This document shows, piece after piece, positions 18,087 to 27,128 of a DNA stretch of 64,000 nt (the first letter of the stretch is position 1; every line of letters starts with the position of its first letter). The translations under genes were made by a program, and so were the position numbers. Source of the stretch: Paenibacillus tyrphae. Its GTDB lineage: Bacteria > Bacillota > Bacilli > Paenibacillales > NBRC-103111. The notes beneath the pieces are model-generated. The model did no database searches. It had not been told where the DNA came from and worked only from the letters and a program-made list of their open reading frames with translations. The DNA is taken from NCBI RefSeq assembly GCF_027925525.1, contig NZ_BSDJ01000009.1, positions 124,001 to 188,000 on the forward strand, read 5' to 3'.

Positions 18087-19091
18087 TTAAGAGCGGCTTG
18101 GCATCGGCAGCCCGAGATGTTTGCACGCGCTCGGCGTTACCATTCGTCCCCGCGGCGTCCGCTGCAAAAATCCGATTTGCAGCAAATACGGCTCGTAGAC
18201 ATCTTCAATCGTTTGACTTTCCTCTCCGATCGATGCGGCAATCGTATCCAGCCCGACCGGACCGCCCTGAAAGCTCAAAATGATGGCCCGCAACATCTTG
18301 TGATCGATCTCGTCAAGTCCCAGCGGATCGACTTGAATGCTCGACAGCGCGGCCTGCGTAATGTCGAGCGTAATGATGCCGTCGCCCTTCACCTGGGCAA
18401 AATCGCGCACCCGCTTGAGCAGCCGGTTCGCGATCCGCGGCGTCCCGCGCGAGCGCATCCCAATTTCCCGGGACGCTTCGCCTACGATCTGCACCTGCAG
18501 CAGATCGGCAGTGCGACTGACGATATAAGACAGCTCATCAACCGTGTAATATTCAAGCCGGCTGACGACGCCGAACCGGTCGCGAAGCGGAGCCGAAAGC
18601 AGCCCGACGCGCGTCGTCGCGCCCACCAGCGTAAACGGCGGCAGGTCGAGCCTCACCGAACGGGCGCTCGGCCCTTTGCCGATGATGATATCGAGAGCGT
18701 AATCTTCCATCGCCGGATACAGCACCTCTTCCACCGTTCGGTGAAGCCGGTGAATCTCGTCGATGAAAAGCACGTCATTTTCCTGCAGGTTGGTCAAGAT
18801 GGCCGCAAGATCGCCGGGGCGTTCGATCGCCGGTCCCGAGGTCGTCCGCAGATTGACGCCGAGCTCGTTTGCGATAATATTCGAAAGCGTCGTCTTGCCA
18901 AGGCCCGGCGGTCCGTACAGCAGCACGTGATCGAGCGCCTCCTTGCGCATTTTAGCCGCTTCGATATATATTTTTAAATTTTCCTTCGCCTGGGCCTGAC
19001 CGATATATTCAGCCAAATACCGCGGACGCAGGCTGAACTCCATCCCTTGATCCTCCATCATCAGATGCGCCGAGATGATGCGGTCTTCCAT
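18087..19091 (-). CDS. ruvB: Holliday junction branch migration ATPase RuvB
   Basis: Hexameric motor that drives branch migration with RuvA. 334 residues. Walker [13 protein letters not shown] (about 58-69), Walker [11 protein letters not shown] (about 107-116), sensor [19 protein letters not shown] (about 158-175), and a C-terminal winged helix ending in the [13 protein letters not shown] motif. ATG 19091 has AGGAGAGG upstream. Last gene of ruvC-ruvA-ruvB, 75 bp after ruvA. Confidence 0.98.
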   Translation of the reverse strand: MEDRIISAHLMMEDQGMEFSLRPRYLAEYIGQAQAKENLKIYIEAAKMRKEALDHVLLYGPPGLGKTTLSNIIANELGVNLRTTSGPAIERPGDLAAILTNLQENDVLFIDEIHRLHRTVEEVLYPAMEDYALDIIIGKGPSARSVRLDLPPFTLVGATTRVGLLSAPLRDRFGVVSRLEYYTVDELSYIVSRTADLLQVQIVGEASREIGMRSRGTPRIANRLLKRVRDFAQVKGDGIITLDITQAALSSIQVDPLGLDEIDHKMLRAIILSFQGGPVGLDTIAASIGEESQTIEDVYEPYLLQIGFLQRTPRGRMVTPSACKHLGLPMPSRS

Positions 19092-19166
19092 GTTATGCCT
19101 CTCCTTCCTGTCGGCTGTCCGCCAAGGCGGACGCCGCCTGCCGCGTTAAGCTTCCTTCCACACGGC

Positions 19167-19808
19167 TTATTTCATCAGCGACTGCTGAAACAGTGCCTGC
19201 AGCGCAAGCTTCGTCACCGCATCGGCCGTCTCGTCGCCCTTTAGCTTCGGCTTGACGGTTTGTCCCGCCCGATCGGCCTCGGCTTCGGTATAGCCCAGCG
19301 CAAGCAGCGCCGCCTTCGCCTCGCCCCACGCGCCACTTGTCGTCGGCCCTGCCACGGCAATTTCCAGCAAGCCAAAACCGGAACCGTCCGTCTCGGCCGA
19401 AGTCCATGCGCCCAGCTTATCCTTCAGGTCGAGCACCATGCGCTGCGCCGTCTTTTTCCCGATGCCCGGCAGCTTGGTCAAGAACGAAAGATTTTCCTGA
19501 CTGATGGCCGCCGCAATCACTTCAGGACGGCCTCCCGCCAGTACGCCGATGGCTACCTTCGGCCCGATGCCGTTCACATCGAGCAGCAGCCGGAACAACG
19601 ACTGCTCTTCTCTGGACGAAAATCCGAACAGCAGGTGAGCATCTTCCCGCACATGGTAGTGAATGTACATTGTTACTTCCGCGCCGTCCTTACCGGCTCC
19701 TACCGCATACGGATTGGCACAAAACACGCGGTAGCCGACGCCGCGTACGTCCAGCACCACATATTCCGTTTCGCGGTGCGCCACCGTCCCTCTTAAAAAG
19801 TCGATCAT
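19167..19808 (-). CDS. ruvA: Holliday junction branch migration protein RuvA
   Basis: Tetrameric junction-binding subunit that loads RuvB. 213 residues from ATG 19808, giving the family N-terminus MIDFLRGTV. OB domain (1-65), helix-hairpin-helix pair LLLDVNGIGPKVAIGVL and LTKLPGIGKKTAQRMV (about 70-125), and the flexible linker plus domain III (about 155-210, EAKAALLALGYTEAEADRA). The start overlaps the ruvC stop as ATGA. A longer in-frame start at 19862 would lie inside ruvC and is not supported. Confidence 0.97.
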   Translation of the reverse strand: MIDFLRGTVAHRETEYVVLDVRGVGYRVFCANPYAVGAGKDGAEVTMYIHYHVREDAHLLFGFSSREEQSLFRLLLDVNGIGPKVAIGVLAGGRPEVIAAAISQENLSFLTKLPGIGKKTAQRMVLDLKDKLGAWTSAETDGSGFGLLEIAVAGPTTSGAWGEAKAALLALGYTEAEADRAGQTVKPKLKGDETADAVTKLALQALFQQSLMK

Positions 19809-20308
19809 CGCTTGTAAGCTCCGTTCAATTTTTGTTGTAATCCCGAAGAATGGGCATGGCATATGGCCACTGCCAACGCATCCGCCACATCGTCAGGCTT
19901 TGGCACGGCAGATAAATGCAGAAACATTTTAACCATTTCCTGCACCTGCTTCTTCTCCGCTTTCCCGTAGCCGACAATCGCCTGCTTCACCTGCAAAGGA
20001 GTATACTCGGCAATCGGCAGCCCTTGCTGGACCGCTGCCAGCATCAATACGCCGCGGGCTTGCCCGACGGTCAGCGCCGTCGTGACGTTCCGGTTAAAGA
20101 ACAGCTTTTCGATCGCGACCGCATCGGGCTTATATTTTTCGATAAGCTGCACCGTTGCCTCGTATACTTGTTTTAGCCGCAGGGCATCTTCCGTACCGGC
20201 TTGCGTCTGGATCGATCCGTATTGAACGGGAACCAGCTTATGACCTTGTTTATCGATAAACCCGAAGCCGACGATAGCAATCCCCGGGTCAATGCCTAAA
20301 ATCCGCAA
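19805..20308 (-). CDS. ruvC: Crossover junction endodeoxyribonuclease RuvC
   Basis: Cleaves Holliday junctions symmetrically. 167 residues from TTG 20308 (MRILGIDPG), 8 bases after GGGGGAG; an in-frame GTG at 20317 lies on that site and is less likely. Catalytic acidic residues are visible: the Asp of GIDPG (about 7), the Glu of IEKLFFNRN (about 66), and the Asp pair in PDDVADALA (about 138-144). First gene of ruvCAB, coupled to ruvA by a 4-base overlap. Confidence 0.95.
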   Translation of the reverse strand: MRILGIDPGIAIVGFGFIDKQGHKLVPVQYGSIQTQAGTEDALRLKQVYEATVQLIEKYKPDAVAIEKLFFNRNVTTALTVGQARGVLMLAAVQQGLPIAEYTPLQVKQAIVGYGKAEKKQVQEMVKMFLHLSAVPKPDDVADALAVAICHAHSSGLQQKLNGAYKR

Positions 20309-20384
20309 AACGCGCACTCCCCCATTCGCTTTCCCCTACTGCGGCTCTCGGACCGCAAGAAGCGAACATATGTATTCACCTGCC

Positions 20385-20393
20385 ATTATAGCA
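20385..20393 (-). promoter_or_regulatory. Extended -10 promoter for ruvCAB
   Basis: TGCTATAAT on the minus strand, about 80 bp upstream of ruvC. The TG extension compensates for a poor -35; no good TTGACA was seen. Confidence 0.55.
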
Positions 20394-20417
20394 GATTATC
20401 CCTTCCATGAACACGGC

Positions 20418-20455
20418 AAAAAAGTCCGCCCGGCCTCCAATGGCGCAGCGGACTT
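20418..20455 (-). terminator. bofC terminator
   Basis: AAGTCCGC pairs with GCGGACTT, followed on the minus strand by TTTTTTG. It separates bofC from the ruv operon. Confidence 0.8.
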
Positions 20456-20519
20456 CGTCGCATTTCGTTATAGGACAGAGCTTGTCTGAATCGTTCGCGC
20501 GGGATTAAGCACCTCTCCT

Positions 20520-21224
20520 CTAAGGGGATGGCGTCACTTGCATCGCTTTCTCCGTTTCTTCTATCGCATAATCACTTAGGGTTGAGAGCACGCTGTTATA
20601 ATCGGCCAAATCCCTTATCCGAACCCCCTGATAAAGCTGCTTGACCGTCTCCCGGGGCAAGCTGCTTTCCAAATGCCGGATGTTCAATTGAAAAAACGTT
20701 CGCAGCACGTTTTGTCCTCCCGCCCCCGGCACCCCTTCGAACAACGACAAGTTGCCTTTGGCGTCCAGTCCGAAATAAGCGTTGTTTTTGCACTGCGGGG
20801 ATAAGTCGTCCACTTTCTCGATGAAATAAACCCGGTTTGTATTCCCCAGACTAACGGTCATCGACGGATGCGCTTTGTGGTAAGCCAAAATGTCGGCTGC
20901 GTTCATAATGCCGATCCGCTGCAGCTCTTCGCCGCAAACATACGATTTTTTTACAAAAGCATCCCTTTGCCCGCTCAAATCTTTTACCATCGCACGCACT
21001 TCTTCCTCCGGCTGCAAATAGGTTTCGACGGCGCGGCTGAAGACGGACTGTTCCTGACCCTGTCGGCTCCCCTTATCGTATAGCGAACCGCGCAGCATCC
21101 ATGCACCCGCAGCGAACAAGCCGGCTGCAAGCAAAACGACAGCCAGATTCAGCCAACGGCGTTTCAGACGCAGCTTTTTTTTCAATTGCTTCTTTAACTG
21201 ATTCCAAAAGCCGAGCAACATCAT
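20520..21224 (-). CDS. bofC: BofC-type forespore checkpoint protein
   Basis: In B. subtilis BofC is made in the forespore and restrains SpoIVB-dependent activation of pro-sigma-K processing. This 234-residue protein has a basic N-terminus, one membrane helix or uncleaved signal (about 26-46), and an extracytoplasmic domain. The C-terminal part matches BofC: VYFIEKVDDLSPQCKNNAYF (about 135-154), GNLSLFEGVP, then FFQLNIRHLESSLP (about 180-193). It is longer than the B. subtilis protein (about 170). The gene lies beside ruvC as in Bacillus. Other checkpoint parts, spoIVFA and spoIVFB, are at 36.7-38.6 kb. Confidence 0.88.
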   Translation of the reverse strand: MMLLGFWNQLKKQLKKKLRLKRRWLNLAVVLLAAGLFAAGAWMLRGSLYDKGSRQGQEQSVFSRAVETYLQPEEEVRAMVKDLSGQRDAFVKKSYVCGEELQRIGIMNAADILAYHKAHPSMTVSLGNTNRVYFIEKVDDLSPQCKNNAYFGLDAKGNLSLFEGVPGAGGQNVLRTFFQLNIRHLESSLPRETVKQLYQGVRIRDLADYNSVLSTLSDYAIEETEKAMQVTPSP

Positions 21225-21313
21225 GGCGATCCCCTTCTGTCCGTGGTGTTTTGAATACCTGAAGCCTTTTTACTATTTTTCCCATGGGGATCGACGTTTA
21301 TACTTTTTCCATG

Positions 21314-21319
21314 TATACT
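21314..21319 (+). promoter_or_regulatory. Possible -10 box upstream of lepB
   Basis: TATACT 40 bp before the lepB start. No convincing -35 box is seen at 17 bases. Confidence 0.35.
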
Positions 21320-21358
21320 ATGTTGCATACGAACAGCGGAAAGGAAGGGCGGTTGTTT

Positions 21359-21907
21359 ATGCATCCTCTAATCAAAGAAATTTGGGCGTGGGTTCGTTCC
21401 ATCGCAGCCGCTTTTGCACTGACGCTTGTGATCGGCATCTTCGTGTTTCAACCGACCAATGTGCTGGGCCATTCGATGGACCCTACGCTGCACAACGAAC
21501 AGCGCATCTATGTATCCAAGCTATCGCATACGTTCCGCTATGCGCCGAAGTACGGAGATATCGTTATTATCGACAGCAGGGTGGAACGGGAGCGCACGCT
21601 CAAGGACGATGTGCTGGAACACCCGCTGCTGAAGTTCATTCGCGGAAGCGAGGACCCGAATATGTACGTCAAACGGGTCATCGGCAAGCCTGGGGATGTC
21701 CTGGAGCTCAGAAACGGTAAAGTATACCGTAACGGGGAGCCGCTGGAGGAACCGTACTTGAACGAACCGATGCAGGTTCTCGGCGAGCACAAATGGACGA
21801 TCCCCGAAGGCCATATCTTCGTTATGGGAGATAACCGAAATCACAGCAAAGACAGCCGGGAAATCGGTTTTATTCCGCTGGACCACGTATTGGGCATCAA
21901 GATGTGA
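21359..21907 (+). CDS. lepB: Signal peptidase I
   Basis: Membrane-anchored Ser/Lys protease that removes signal peptides from exported proteins. 182 residues from ATG 21359 (AAGGAAGGGCGG upstream). N-terminal anchor about 12-30, nucleophile Ser39 in LGHSMDPTL, general-base Lys105 in YVKRVIGKPGD, and the C-terminal GDNRNHSKDSREIGFIP box. Length and the single N-terminal membrane segment match the SipS class. It lies alone between divergent bofC and convergent safA. Confidence 0.96.
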   Translation: MHPLIKEIWAWVRSIAAAFALTLVIGIFVFQPTNVLGHSMDPTLHNEQRIYVSKLSHTFRYAPKYGDIVIIDSRVERERTLKDDVLEHPLLKFIRGSEDPNMYVKRVIGKPGDVLELRNGKVYRNGEPLEEPYLNEPMQVLGEHKWTIPEGHIFVMGDNRNHSKDSREIGFIPLDHVLGIKM

Positions 21908-21915
21908 CATGAGCA

Positions 21916-21955
21916 TAAAAAACAGCCGGAGGCCTAAGCTTCCGGCTGTTTTTTA
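21916..21955. terminator. Bidirectional terminator lepB/safA
   Basis: AACAGCCGGA pairs with TCCGGCTGTT and is flanked by A- and T-runs. Confidence 0.85.
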
Positions 21956-21956
21956 T

Positions 21957-24884
21957 TTAGTTCCCCAGCCAAGGCAATGGTTTTCTCGGTTTCGCCGAGC
22001 GGACCGCCTGCCGGCGATTGCGCTCAATCAGGCTGCTGAGTGCGGCACGCGCCGAGCTTTGCTTCTTTTTCCGTTTCGGGGGACGAGCCGCTTTAGGTTC
22101 GGATCGGGTATCGGTTTGCGAAATGACCGCCTTTTCGGAAGGGGCGCTCTTTCCCGATTCCTCTTCGCCTTCTCTCCCAATATCGTCAACCGGCGGATGC
22201 CCCCAAGGATAGGGGCTTCCGTACGGAGACACCGCAGGGCTTACATAGCCTGGATACGACGGAAACCCCGGGTATCCGTGGAACGGAACGATCGGTTCAC
22301 AGAATAAAGGTCCCGGACCGGCAAACGGCATGAGCGGATATTCGTCCGCCGGGTGGCCATAGGGCTGGAACGGACCGGGAAAATTCGGCTGCGGCAGAGG
22401 CGGCTCGAGCGAAATCGGCGCTGTATGGGACCATTGAGGCACATAAGAAGCCTGCTCAGGCATCTGCGCAAAGGAAGGCGATTCCGGCGGTAACGCGTAA
22501 GGCAAATCCGCCAGCCCCCCTCCGCAGCCGCAGCCGCTTTTAACAACCGGCGGCTGACCGGTAGATAAAGGCGGGTATGCCGGAGGCGCTGCCGGGGCCG
22601 TAAAATATGGCATCGTCCCTGTGCTAGGCATTTGCGGAATCGGCGGAAGCTCCGGTTCCTTCCAAGCGTTTTCTTTGCCTTTTCCATAGGGCTGCGGCGG
22701 CTGGTGAGCCAATGCTTCGACAGCGGGAACATTGTATTGATGGAACAAAGACTCCGAAGGCTGCGGCGGCTGGGATCCAAACTGAAACGGTTGGTACCCG
22801 GGCTGCGGCTGAGCAACTTCATACGGATTTAGAGCTGACTCGCTCGGCTTGCCCTTCTGCGCCGCTTGGAACGGCTGTGGCGCCTCGTACGGCTGCGGCA
22901 TAGGGCCCGGCATGCCTTTCTGCGCCGCTTGGAACGGCTGTGGCGCCTCGTACGGCTGCGGCTTCTGCGCTGCGCTAAACGGCTGCGGCATCGGCTCAGG
23001 CTTGCCCTTCTGCGCCGCTTGGAACGGCTGTGGGGCCTCGTACGGCTGCGGTTTCTGCGTTGCGCTAAACGGCTGTGACATTGGCTCCGGCTTGCCTTTC
23101 TGCGCCGCTTGGAACGGCTGTGGCGCCTCGTTCGGCTGCGGCTTCTGCGCTGCGCTAAACGGCTGTGACACCGGCTCCGGCTTGCCCTTCTGCGCCGCTT
23201 GGAACGGCTGCGGGGCCTCGTACGGCTGCGGCTTCTGCGCTGCGCTGAACGGCTGCGGCATAGGGCCCGGCATGCCTTTCTGCGCCGCTTGGAACGGCTG
23301 TGGCGCCTCGTACGGCTGCGGCTTCTGCGCTGCGCTAAACGGCTGTGACATCGGCTCAGGCTTGCCCTTCTGCGCCGCTTGGAACGGCTGTGGGGCCTCG
23401 TACGGCTGCGGCTTCTGCGCTGCGCTGAACGGCTGCGGCATCGGGCCCGGCATGCCTTTCTGCGCCGCTTGGAACGGCTGTGGCGCCTCGTACGGCTGCG
23501 GCTTCTGCGCTGCGCTAAACGGCTGCGACATCGGCTCCGGCTTGCCCTTCTGCGCCGCTTGGAACGGTTGTGGGGCCTCGTTCGATGCCGCTTGGAACGG
23601 TTGTGGTGTTTGGAATGATTGTTGTTCCATTGTGGGGAAAGTTGGTATAGGAGCTATGTTGGAAGACAATGCGGCTTCTTGCTTGCCCTGTGGCTGAATC
23701 GAAAACGGCGCTACGTTCGGCTGTGGCATATTCGGCTGGGCCGCAAACGGCGCTACGTTCGGCTGCGGCATATTCGGCTGGGCCGCAAACGGCGCTACGT
23801 TCGGCTGCGGCATATTCGGCTGGGCCGCAAACGGCGTTACGTTCGGCTGCGGCATATTTGGCTGGACCGAAAACGGCGCTACGTTCGGCTGCGGCATATT
23901 CGGCTGGGCCGCAAACGGCGCTACGTTCGGCTGTGGCATATTCGGCTGGGTCGAAAACGGCGCTACGTTCGGCTGCGGCATATTCGGCTGGGCCGCAAAC
24001 GGCGCTACGTTCGGCTGCGGCATATTTGGCTGGGCCGCAAACGGCGCTACGTTCGGCTGCGGCATATTTGGCTGGGCCGCAAACGGCGCTACGTTCGGCT
24101 GCGGCATATTTGGCTGAGCCGCAAACGGCGCTACGTTCGGCTGCGGCATATTTGGCTGAGCCGCAAACGGCGCTACGTTCGGCTGCGGCATATTTGGCTG
24201 GGCCGCAAACGGCGCTACGTTCGGCTGCGGGATATTCGGCTGGGCCGCAAACGGCGTTACGTTCGGCTGCGGCATATTTGGCTGAGCCGCAAACGGCGCT
24301 ACGTTCGGCTGCGGCATATTCGGCTGAGTCGAAAATGGCGTCACATTGGGCTGCGGGATATTTGAGAAGGGCATGACGTGCGGTATGCCCAAACTCTGGA
24401 GCGGTCCCATATGCGGCGTTTCCATCTCCGGCTGCGAACCCACATTAGGCATACCTACATTCGGAGCGAGCGGAAGCTCCGAGATCGGAGACGCTTCAAC
24501 AGGCAGCGGAGCTTGTGGAGTAGCCAGCGGGTAGGGGTTCGGATTCGAGCCCGGCTTCGGAATGTAGACGACATCTCCAGTCATCAATACATTCGGATTT
24601 TTGAGCTGCGGATTGGCCGCAATCATATCCGCAAGCGGAACTCCCCACGCTTTGCCCAGCTTCCAAAGCGAGTCCCCCTGAACCACAACGTGCTTATACA
24701 AATAATCTGTTGGCGGGGGGGCTACCGGCTTCGGCGCATGAGGAATTTTCACCTTCTGCCCGACATCGATGACGTTCGGATCGGTGATTTGCGGGTTGGC
24801 CGCGATCAGCTTGTCGAGCTCGACGCCGTACTTTTGGGACAGCCCGTAGAGCGACTCGCCTTTCTTGACGATATGAATCTTCAC
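21957..24884 (-). CDS. safA: SafA-like coat morphogenetic protein with LysM domains and long tandem repeats
   Basis: SafA directs inner-coat assembly and binds SpoVID and the cortex. This homologue has 975 residues, against about 390 in B. subtilis. Two N-terminal LysM modules (about 3-47 and 65-109) bind glycans. Then come 16 copies of a 14-residue repeat, consensus NMPQPNVAPFAAQP (about 175-398); a linker; seven full plus partial copies of a 30-residue repeat opening PQPFQAAQKGKPEP (about 438-680); a Pro/Tyr/Gly-rich region with a CGCGG cluster; and a basic tail (RPPKRKKKQSS). The GTG start has AAGGAGG upstream. Placement between lepB/bofC and pheA agrees with B. subtilis safA. Confidence 0.9.
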   Translation of the reverse strand: MKIHIVKKGESLYGLSQKYGVELDKLIAANPQITDPNVIDVGQKVKIPHAPKPVAPPPTDYLYKHVVVQGDSLWKLGKAWGVPLADMIAANPQLKNPNVLMTGDVVYIPKPGSNPNPYPLATPQAPLPVEASPISELPLAPNVGMPNVGSQPEMETPHMGPLQSLGIPHVMPFSNIPQPNVTPFSTQPNMPQPNVAPFAAQPNMPQPNVTPFAAQPNIPQPNVAPFAAQPNMPQPNVAPFAAQPNMPQPNVAPFAAQPNMPQPNVAPFAAQPNMPQPNVAPFAAQPNMPQPNVAPFAAQPNMPQPNVAPFSTQPNMPQPNVAPFAAQPNMPQPNVAPFSVQPNMPQPNVTPFAAQPNMPQPNVAPFAAQPNMPQPNVAPFAAQPNMPQPNVAPFSIQPQGKQEAALSSNIAPIPTFPTMEQQSFQTPQPFQAASNEAPQPFQAAQKGKPEPMSQPFSAAQKPQPYEAPQPFQAAQKGMPGPMPQPFSAAQKPQPYEAPQPFQAAQKGKPEPMSQPFSAAQKPQPYEAPQPFQAAQKGMPGPMPQPFSAAQKPQPYEAPQPFQAAQKGKPEPVSQPFSAAQKPQPNEAPQPFQAAQKGKPEPMSQPFSATQKPQPYEAPQPFQAAQKGKPEPMPQPFSAAQKPQPYEAPQPFQAAQKGMPGPMPQPYEAPQPFQAAQKGKPSESALNPYEVAQPQPGYQPFQFGSQPPQPSESLFHQYNVPAVEALAHQPPQPYGKGKENAWKEPELPPIPQMPSTGTMPYFTAPAAPPAYPPLSTGQPPVVKSGCGCGGGLADLPYALPPESPSFAQMPEQASYVPQWSHTAPISLEPPLPQPNFPGPFQPYGHPADEYPLMPFAGPGPLFCEPIVPFHGYPGFPSYPGYVSPAVSPYGSPYPWGHPPVDDIGREGEEESGKSAPSEKAVISQTDTRSEPKAARPPKRKKKQSSARAALSSLIERNRRQAVRSAKPRKPLPWLGN
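22850..23572 (-). repeat. 90-bp tandem repeats in safA (30-residue unit)
   Basis: Seven full 90-bp units, a shortened one and a degenerate one. Units alternate between KGKPEPMS and KGMPGPMP types, suggesting a higher-order 180-bp duplication. DNA identity between units is high, with changes mostly at single positions. Confidence 0.92.
23691..24362 (-). repeat. 42-bp tandem repeats in safA (14-residue unit)
   Basis: Sixteen consecutive 42-bp units coding NMPQPNVAPFAAQP with few variants (A/T at position 8; AA, ST, SV or SI at 11-12; M/I at 2). Near-identity points to recent expansion by slippage or unequal exchange. Confidence 0.94.
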
Positions 24885-25250
24885 TGCGTAAACCTCCTTC
24901 AGTTGTGCGGAAGTCGTACTGACTTAAGAAAACCGCTTGATTTCCGGCCCGGAACCGGCTCCGTGAAGCCCGCTGGCGCTCCGGAACAAAATGACATTAC
25001 AGTTTATGCAGCAAAGTAGGCATTTGACCATCCAAATCGAAAAAAATGGTACGAAACCACGGCATCTCCTGCTATCACGTTAGAGCGCAATTCCCTTGCA
25101 TCTAGTCAAAACTTCAAAAAAAAGAAACCCGCCACAGGCAGATTCCCTCAAATTTACCAGTTTATCACAAAAATCGACGATCCCGCCGAAATTTCGCACT
25201 CTTTTTCCTGCCGTATTCGCCGTTTAAATAAACGTCCTGTACCATACGGA
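24885..25250. other. Intergenic region safA upstream / pheA downstream
   Basis: About 365 bp without a gene. It holds the pheA terminator (25115-25146) and the upstream region of safA. A CATAAACT box (25001-25008, minus) with TCAAATG 12 bases further up is a weak match to a sigma-E promoter, the factor that reads safA in B. subtilis. Confidence 0.45.
25115..25146 (-). terminator. Terminator of the hom-thrCB-pheA operon
   Basis: A nine-pair stem with some G-U pairs (GAATCTGCC with GGCGGGTTTC) and a 3-base loop, followed by TTTTTTTT on the minus strand. Confidence 0.75.
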
Positions 25251-26135
25251 CTAGACTTTTGCCGTTTCGGTTCCGTAAGAAAACGTAGGGTAGCAGCCCA
25301 TGAGCCGAACTTGGCAGCCGATGGCCTCAATTTCTTGCAGAGCCGCAGGAAGCAGCACGGAATCCATCGAAGCCTCAATATCGATATAAAAATAATAGCT
25401 TCCCAGCTTCTTCTTCGTCGGGCGCGACTCAATTTTGGACAAGTTGATGCGCCTCCAGGCAAACGCCGAGAGCACCTGATGCAGCGCTCCCGGAAAATCT
25501 TCCGGCAGCGTGACCAGGATGGTCGTTTTCCGGTCGGCCGTCTCTTTGAGCTGCGGCTTCTCGTGACCGATCAGCACGAAGCGCGTGAAATTATTCTGAT
25601 GGTCCTGCACGCCCGCTGCCAGCGTCTCCAGCCCGTACAATGCCCCGGCGCCGAGCGGCGCAAGCGCGGCTGCGGCAGGATCGCCAAGCTCTCTGACCAT
25701 GCGTGCCGCTTCACCGTTGCTGCCGACAGGCTCCAGCTCGACATCGGGCAAGTGCGTACGCAGAAACTGCTGGCATTGCGCCAGCGTTACCCCGTGGGAA
25801 TAAATTTTGCGGATTGCTCCGCAAGCCGCCTCCAGCTCATCCGAACCGCCCGGCCCGCCGGGCAAACGCAGCAGATTGATCGAAATGGGATATACCCACT
25901 CCGCCTGAATCGGCAGGTCGACATTGTGCACGAGCCAGTCCACATGCAGGCTGACAGAGCCCTCAAACGTATTTTCGATCGGAATCACACTGTAATCGGT
26001 CACACCGTTTACCGTCGATTCGAACACATCCGCAATCAATTTGTAATTTACATAGTCAAAAGCGTCTCGACCAAGATAATGATGTGCGGATTCTTCGGTG
26101 TACGTTCCAGGTCCGAGGAGCGATATTCGCTTCAT
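25251..26135 (-). CDS. pheA: Prephenate dehydratase
   Basis: Converts prephenate to phenylpyruvate in phenylalanine synthesis. 294 residues: catalytic domain with LGPGTYTEESAHHYLG at the start and SVIPIENTFEGSVSLHVDWL (about 54-73), then an ACT domain (about 198-275) with the Phe-binding ESRPTKKKLGSYYFYID signature, so end-product inhibition is expected. Family-typical length for the monofunctional enzyme. Its ATG overlaps the thrB stop as ATGA, so it is read and translated with the threonine genes. Confidence 0.96.
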   Translation of the reverse strand: MKRISLLGPGTYTEESAHHYLGRDAFDYVNYKLIADVFESTVNGVTDYSVIPIENTFEGSVSLHVDWLVHNVDLPIQAEWVYPISINLLRLPGGPGGSDELEAACGAIRKIYSHGVTLAQCQQFLRTHLPDVELEPVGSNGEAARMVRELGDPAAAALAPLGAGALYGLETLAAGVQDHQNNFTRFVLIGHEKPQLKETADRKTTILVTLPEDFPGALHQVLSAFAWRRINLSKIESRPTKKKLGSYYFYIDIEASMDSVLLPAALQEIEAIGCQVRLMGCYPTFSYGTETAKV

Positions 26136-27112
26136 GCCCGGTTCTCTCCCTTTATCATTTCAAATAGTGTATGTCCGCCGTCCGCAGAGATCAATCGGTG
26201 CGCCTGAACCCCCGCTCGGTCAGGACTCAGCCACATCGTCGAGGCCTCGATCCCTTCTTCCTTCAACGTTCCCCGCATGAACGCCTCAAGCTCCGCCTTC
26301 CGGGAGCTGCGGCGGTCGACGAGCGCCAGCATCGTCGGACCTGCGCCGCTAAGCGCAACGCCGAGCGCGCCGTGGTCCGTCGCTTCGGCGAGGATCTTGG
26401 CGAGCCCGGGCACGAGCGGTGCCCGGTATGGCTGATGCAGCGCGTCCTTCATCGCGCGCGCGATCATGTCGAGCCGCCCGGTGCACAGGGCGGCTACCAG
26501 CACCGACGAATGGCCGACGTTGAAGACGGCGTTTTCGAGGCTCTGCTCGCGCGGCAGCACCCCGCGAGCTTTGTCCGTCGACAGCTGGAAGTGCGGGATC
26601 GCCACCAGCACTTCCAGCTGTTCGTGCGGCTCGATGCGGATATGCTCCGCCCGCTTGCCGTCCCAGAAAGCGACAACGATGCCGCCAAACAGCGAGGCCC
26701 CGACATTGTCAGGGTGCTGTTCCAGCTCCGTCGCCATTTGAAACAAATCGTCGTCGGTAAACGGACGATCGATCAGCGCGTTAGCCGCAGCCAGCGCGCC
26801 GATAATGGCCGAAGCGCTGCTGCCGAGCCCGCGCGTCAACGGAATGTCGCTGTACATCGCAATGTACAGCTCCGGATGACGGACACCGGCCCGCTCAAAC
26901 ACCATTTGGGCTACTTTGTAAATGAGATTGTTTTTATCCGCAGGTACGCCGTTCATCTGGTCGCCGAAAAGCTCGATCTGCGTCGTCTCGGCAAGCCCCA
27001 TCTCGATCCAAGCATACAAATTCAACGCCATTCCCAGCGTATCGAAGCCGGGGCCGAGGTTGGCCGTGCTGGCCGGTACTTTGACGCGCACTCTCCTGCT
27101 GCCGTTTTCCAT
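26132..27112 (-). CDS. thrB: Homoserine kinase
   Basis: GHMP-family kinase that phosphorylates homoserine before threonine synthase. 326 residues from ATG 27112 (MENGSRRVRVKVPAS). The next upstream in-frame start would lie inside thrC. N-terminal motif PASTANLGPGFDTLGMAL (about 13-30), ATP loop LTRGLGSSASAIIGAL (about 90-105), and C-terminal VALSGAGPTMLALVD. The nearest Shine-Dalgarno-like AGGAG is about 13 bases upstream, longer than usual. Between thrC (16 bp upstream) and pheA (4-base overlap). Confidence 0.95.
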   Translation of the reverse strand: MENGSRRVRVKVPASTANLGPGFDTLGMALNLYAWIEMGLAETTQIELFGDQMNGVPADKNNLIYKVAQMVFERAGVRHPELYIAMYSDIPLTRGLGSSASAIIGALAAANALIDRPFTDDDLFQMATELEQHPDNVGASLFGGIVVAFWDGKRAEHIRIEPHEQLEVLVAIPHFQLSTDKARGVLPREQSLENAVFNVGHSSVLVAALCTGRLDMIARAMKDALHQPYRAPLVPGLAKILAEATDHGALGVALSGAGPTMLALVDRRSSRKAELEAFMRGTLKEEGIEASTMWLSPDRAGVQAHRLISADGGHTLFEMIKGENRA

Positions 27113-27128
27113 AGTTACCGCGACGCTC

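Noticed and set aside
22850-24362. CRISPR array
   Set aside because: The repeats are contiguous without unique spacers and lie in frame within a coat protein gene.
22849-24376. Long open frames of 235-282 codons on the plus strand opposite safA
   Set aside because: The 42- and 90-bp units are multiples of three and happen to lack stops in several frames. The products are repeats such as CAAWNGCGASYGC and RKRRYVRLRHI with no start context, whereas the minus frame has LysM domains, a GTG start with AAGGAGG and a terminator.
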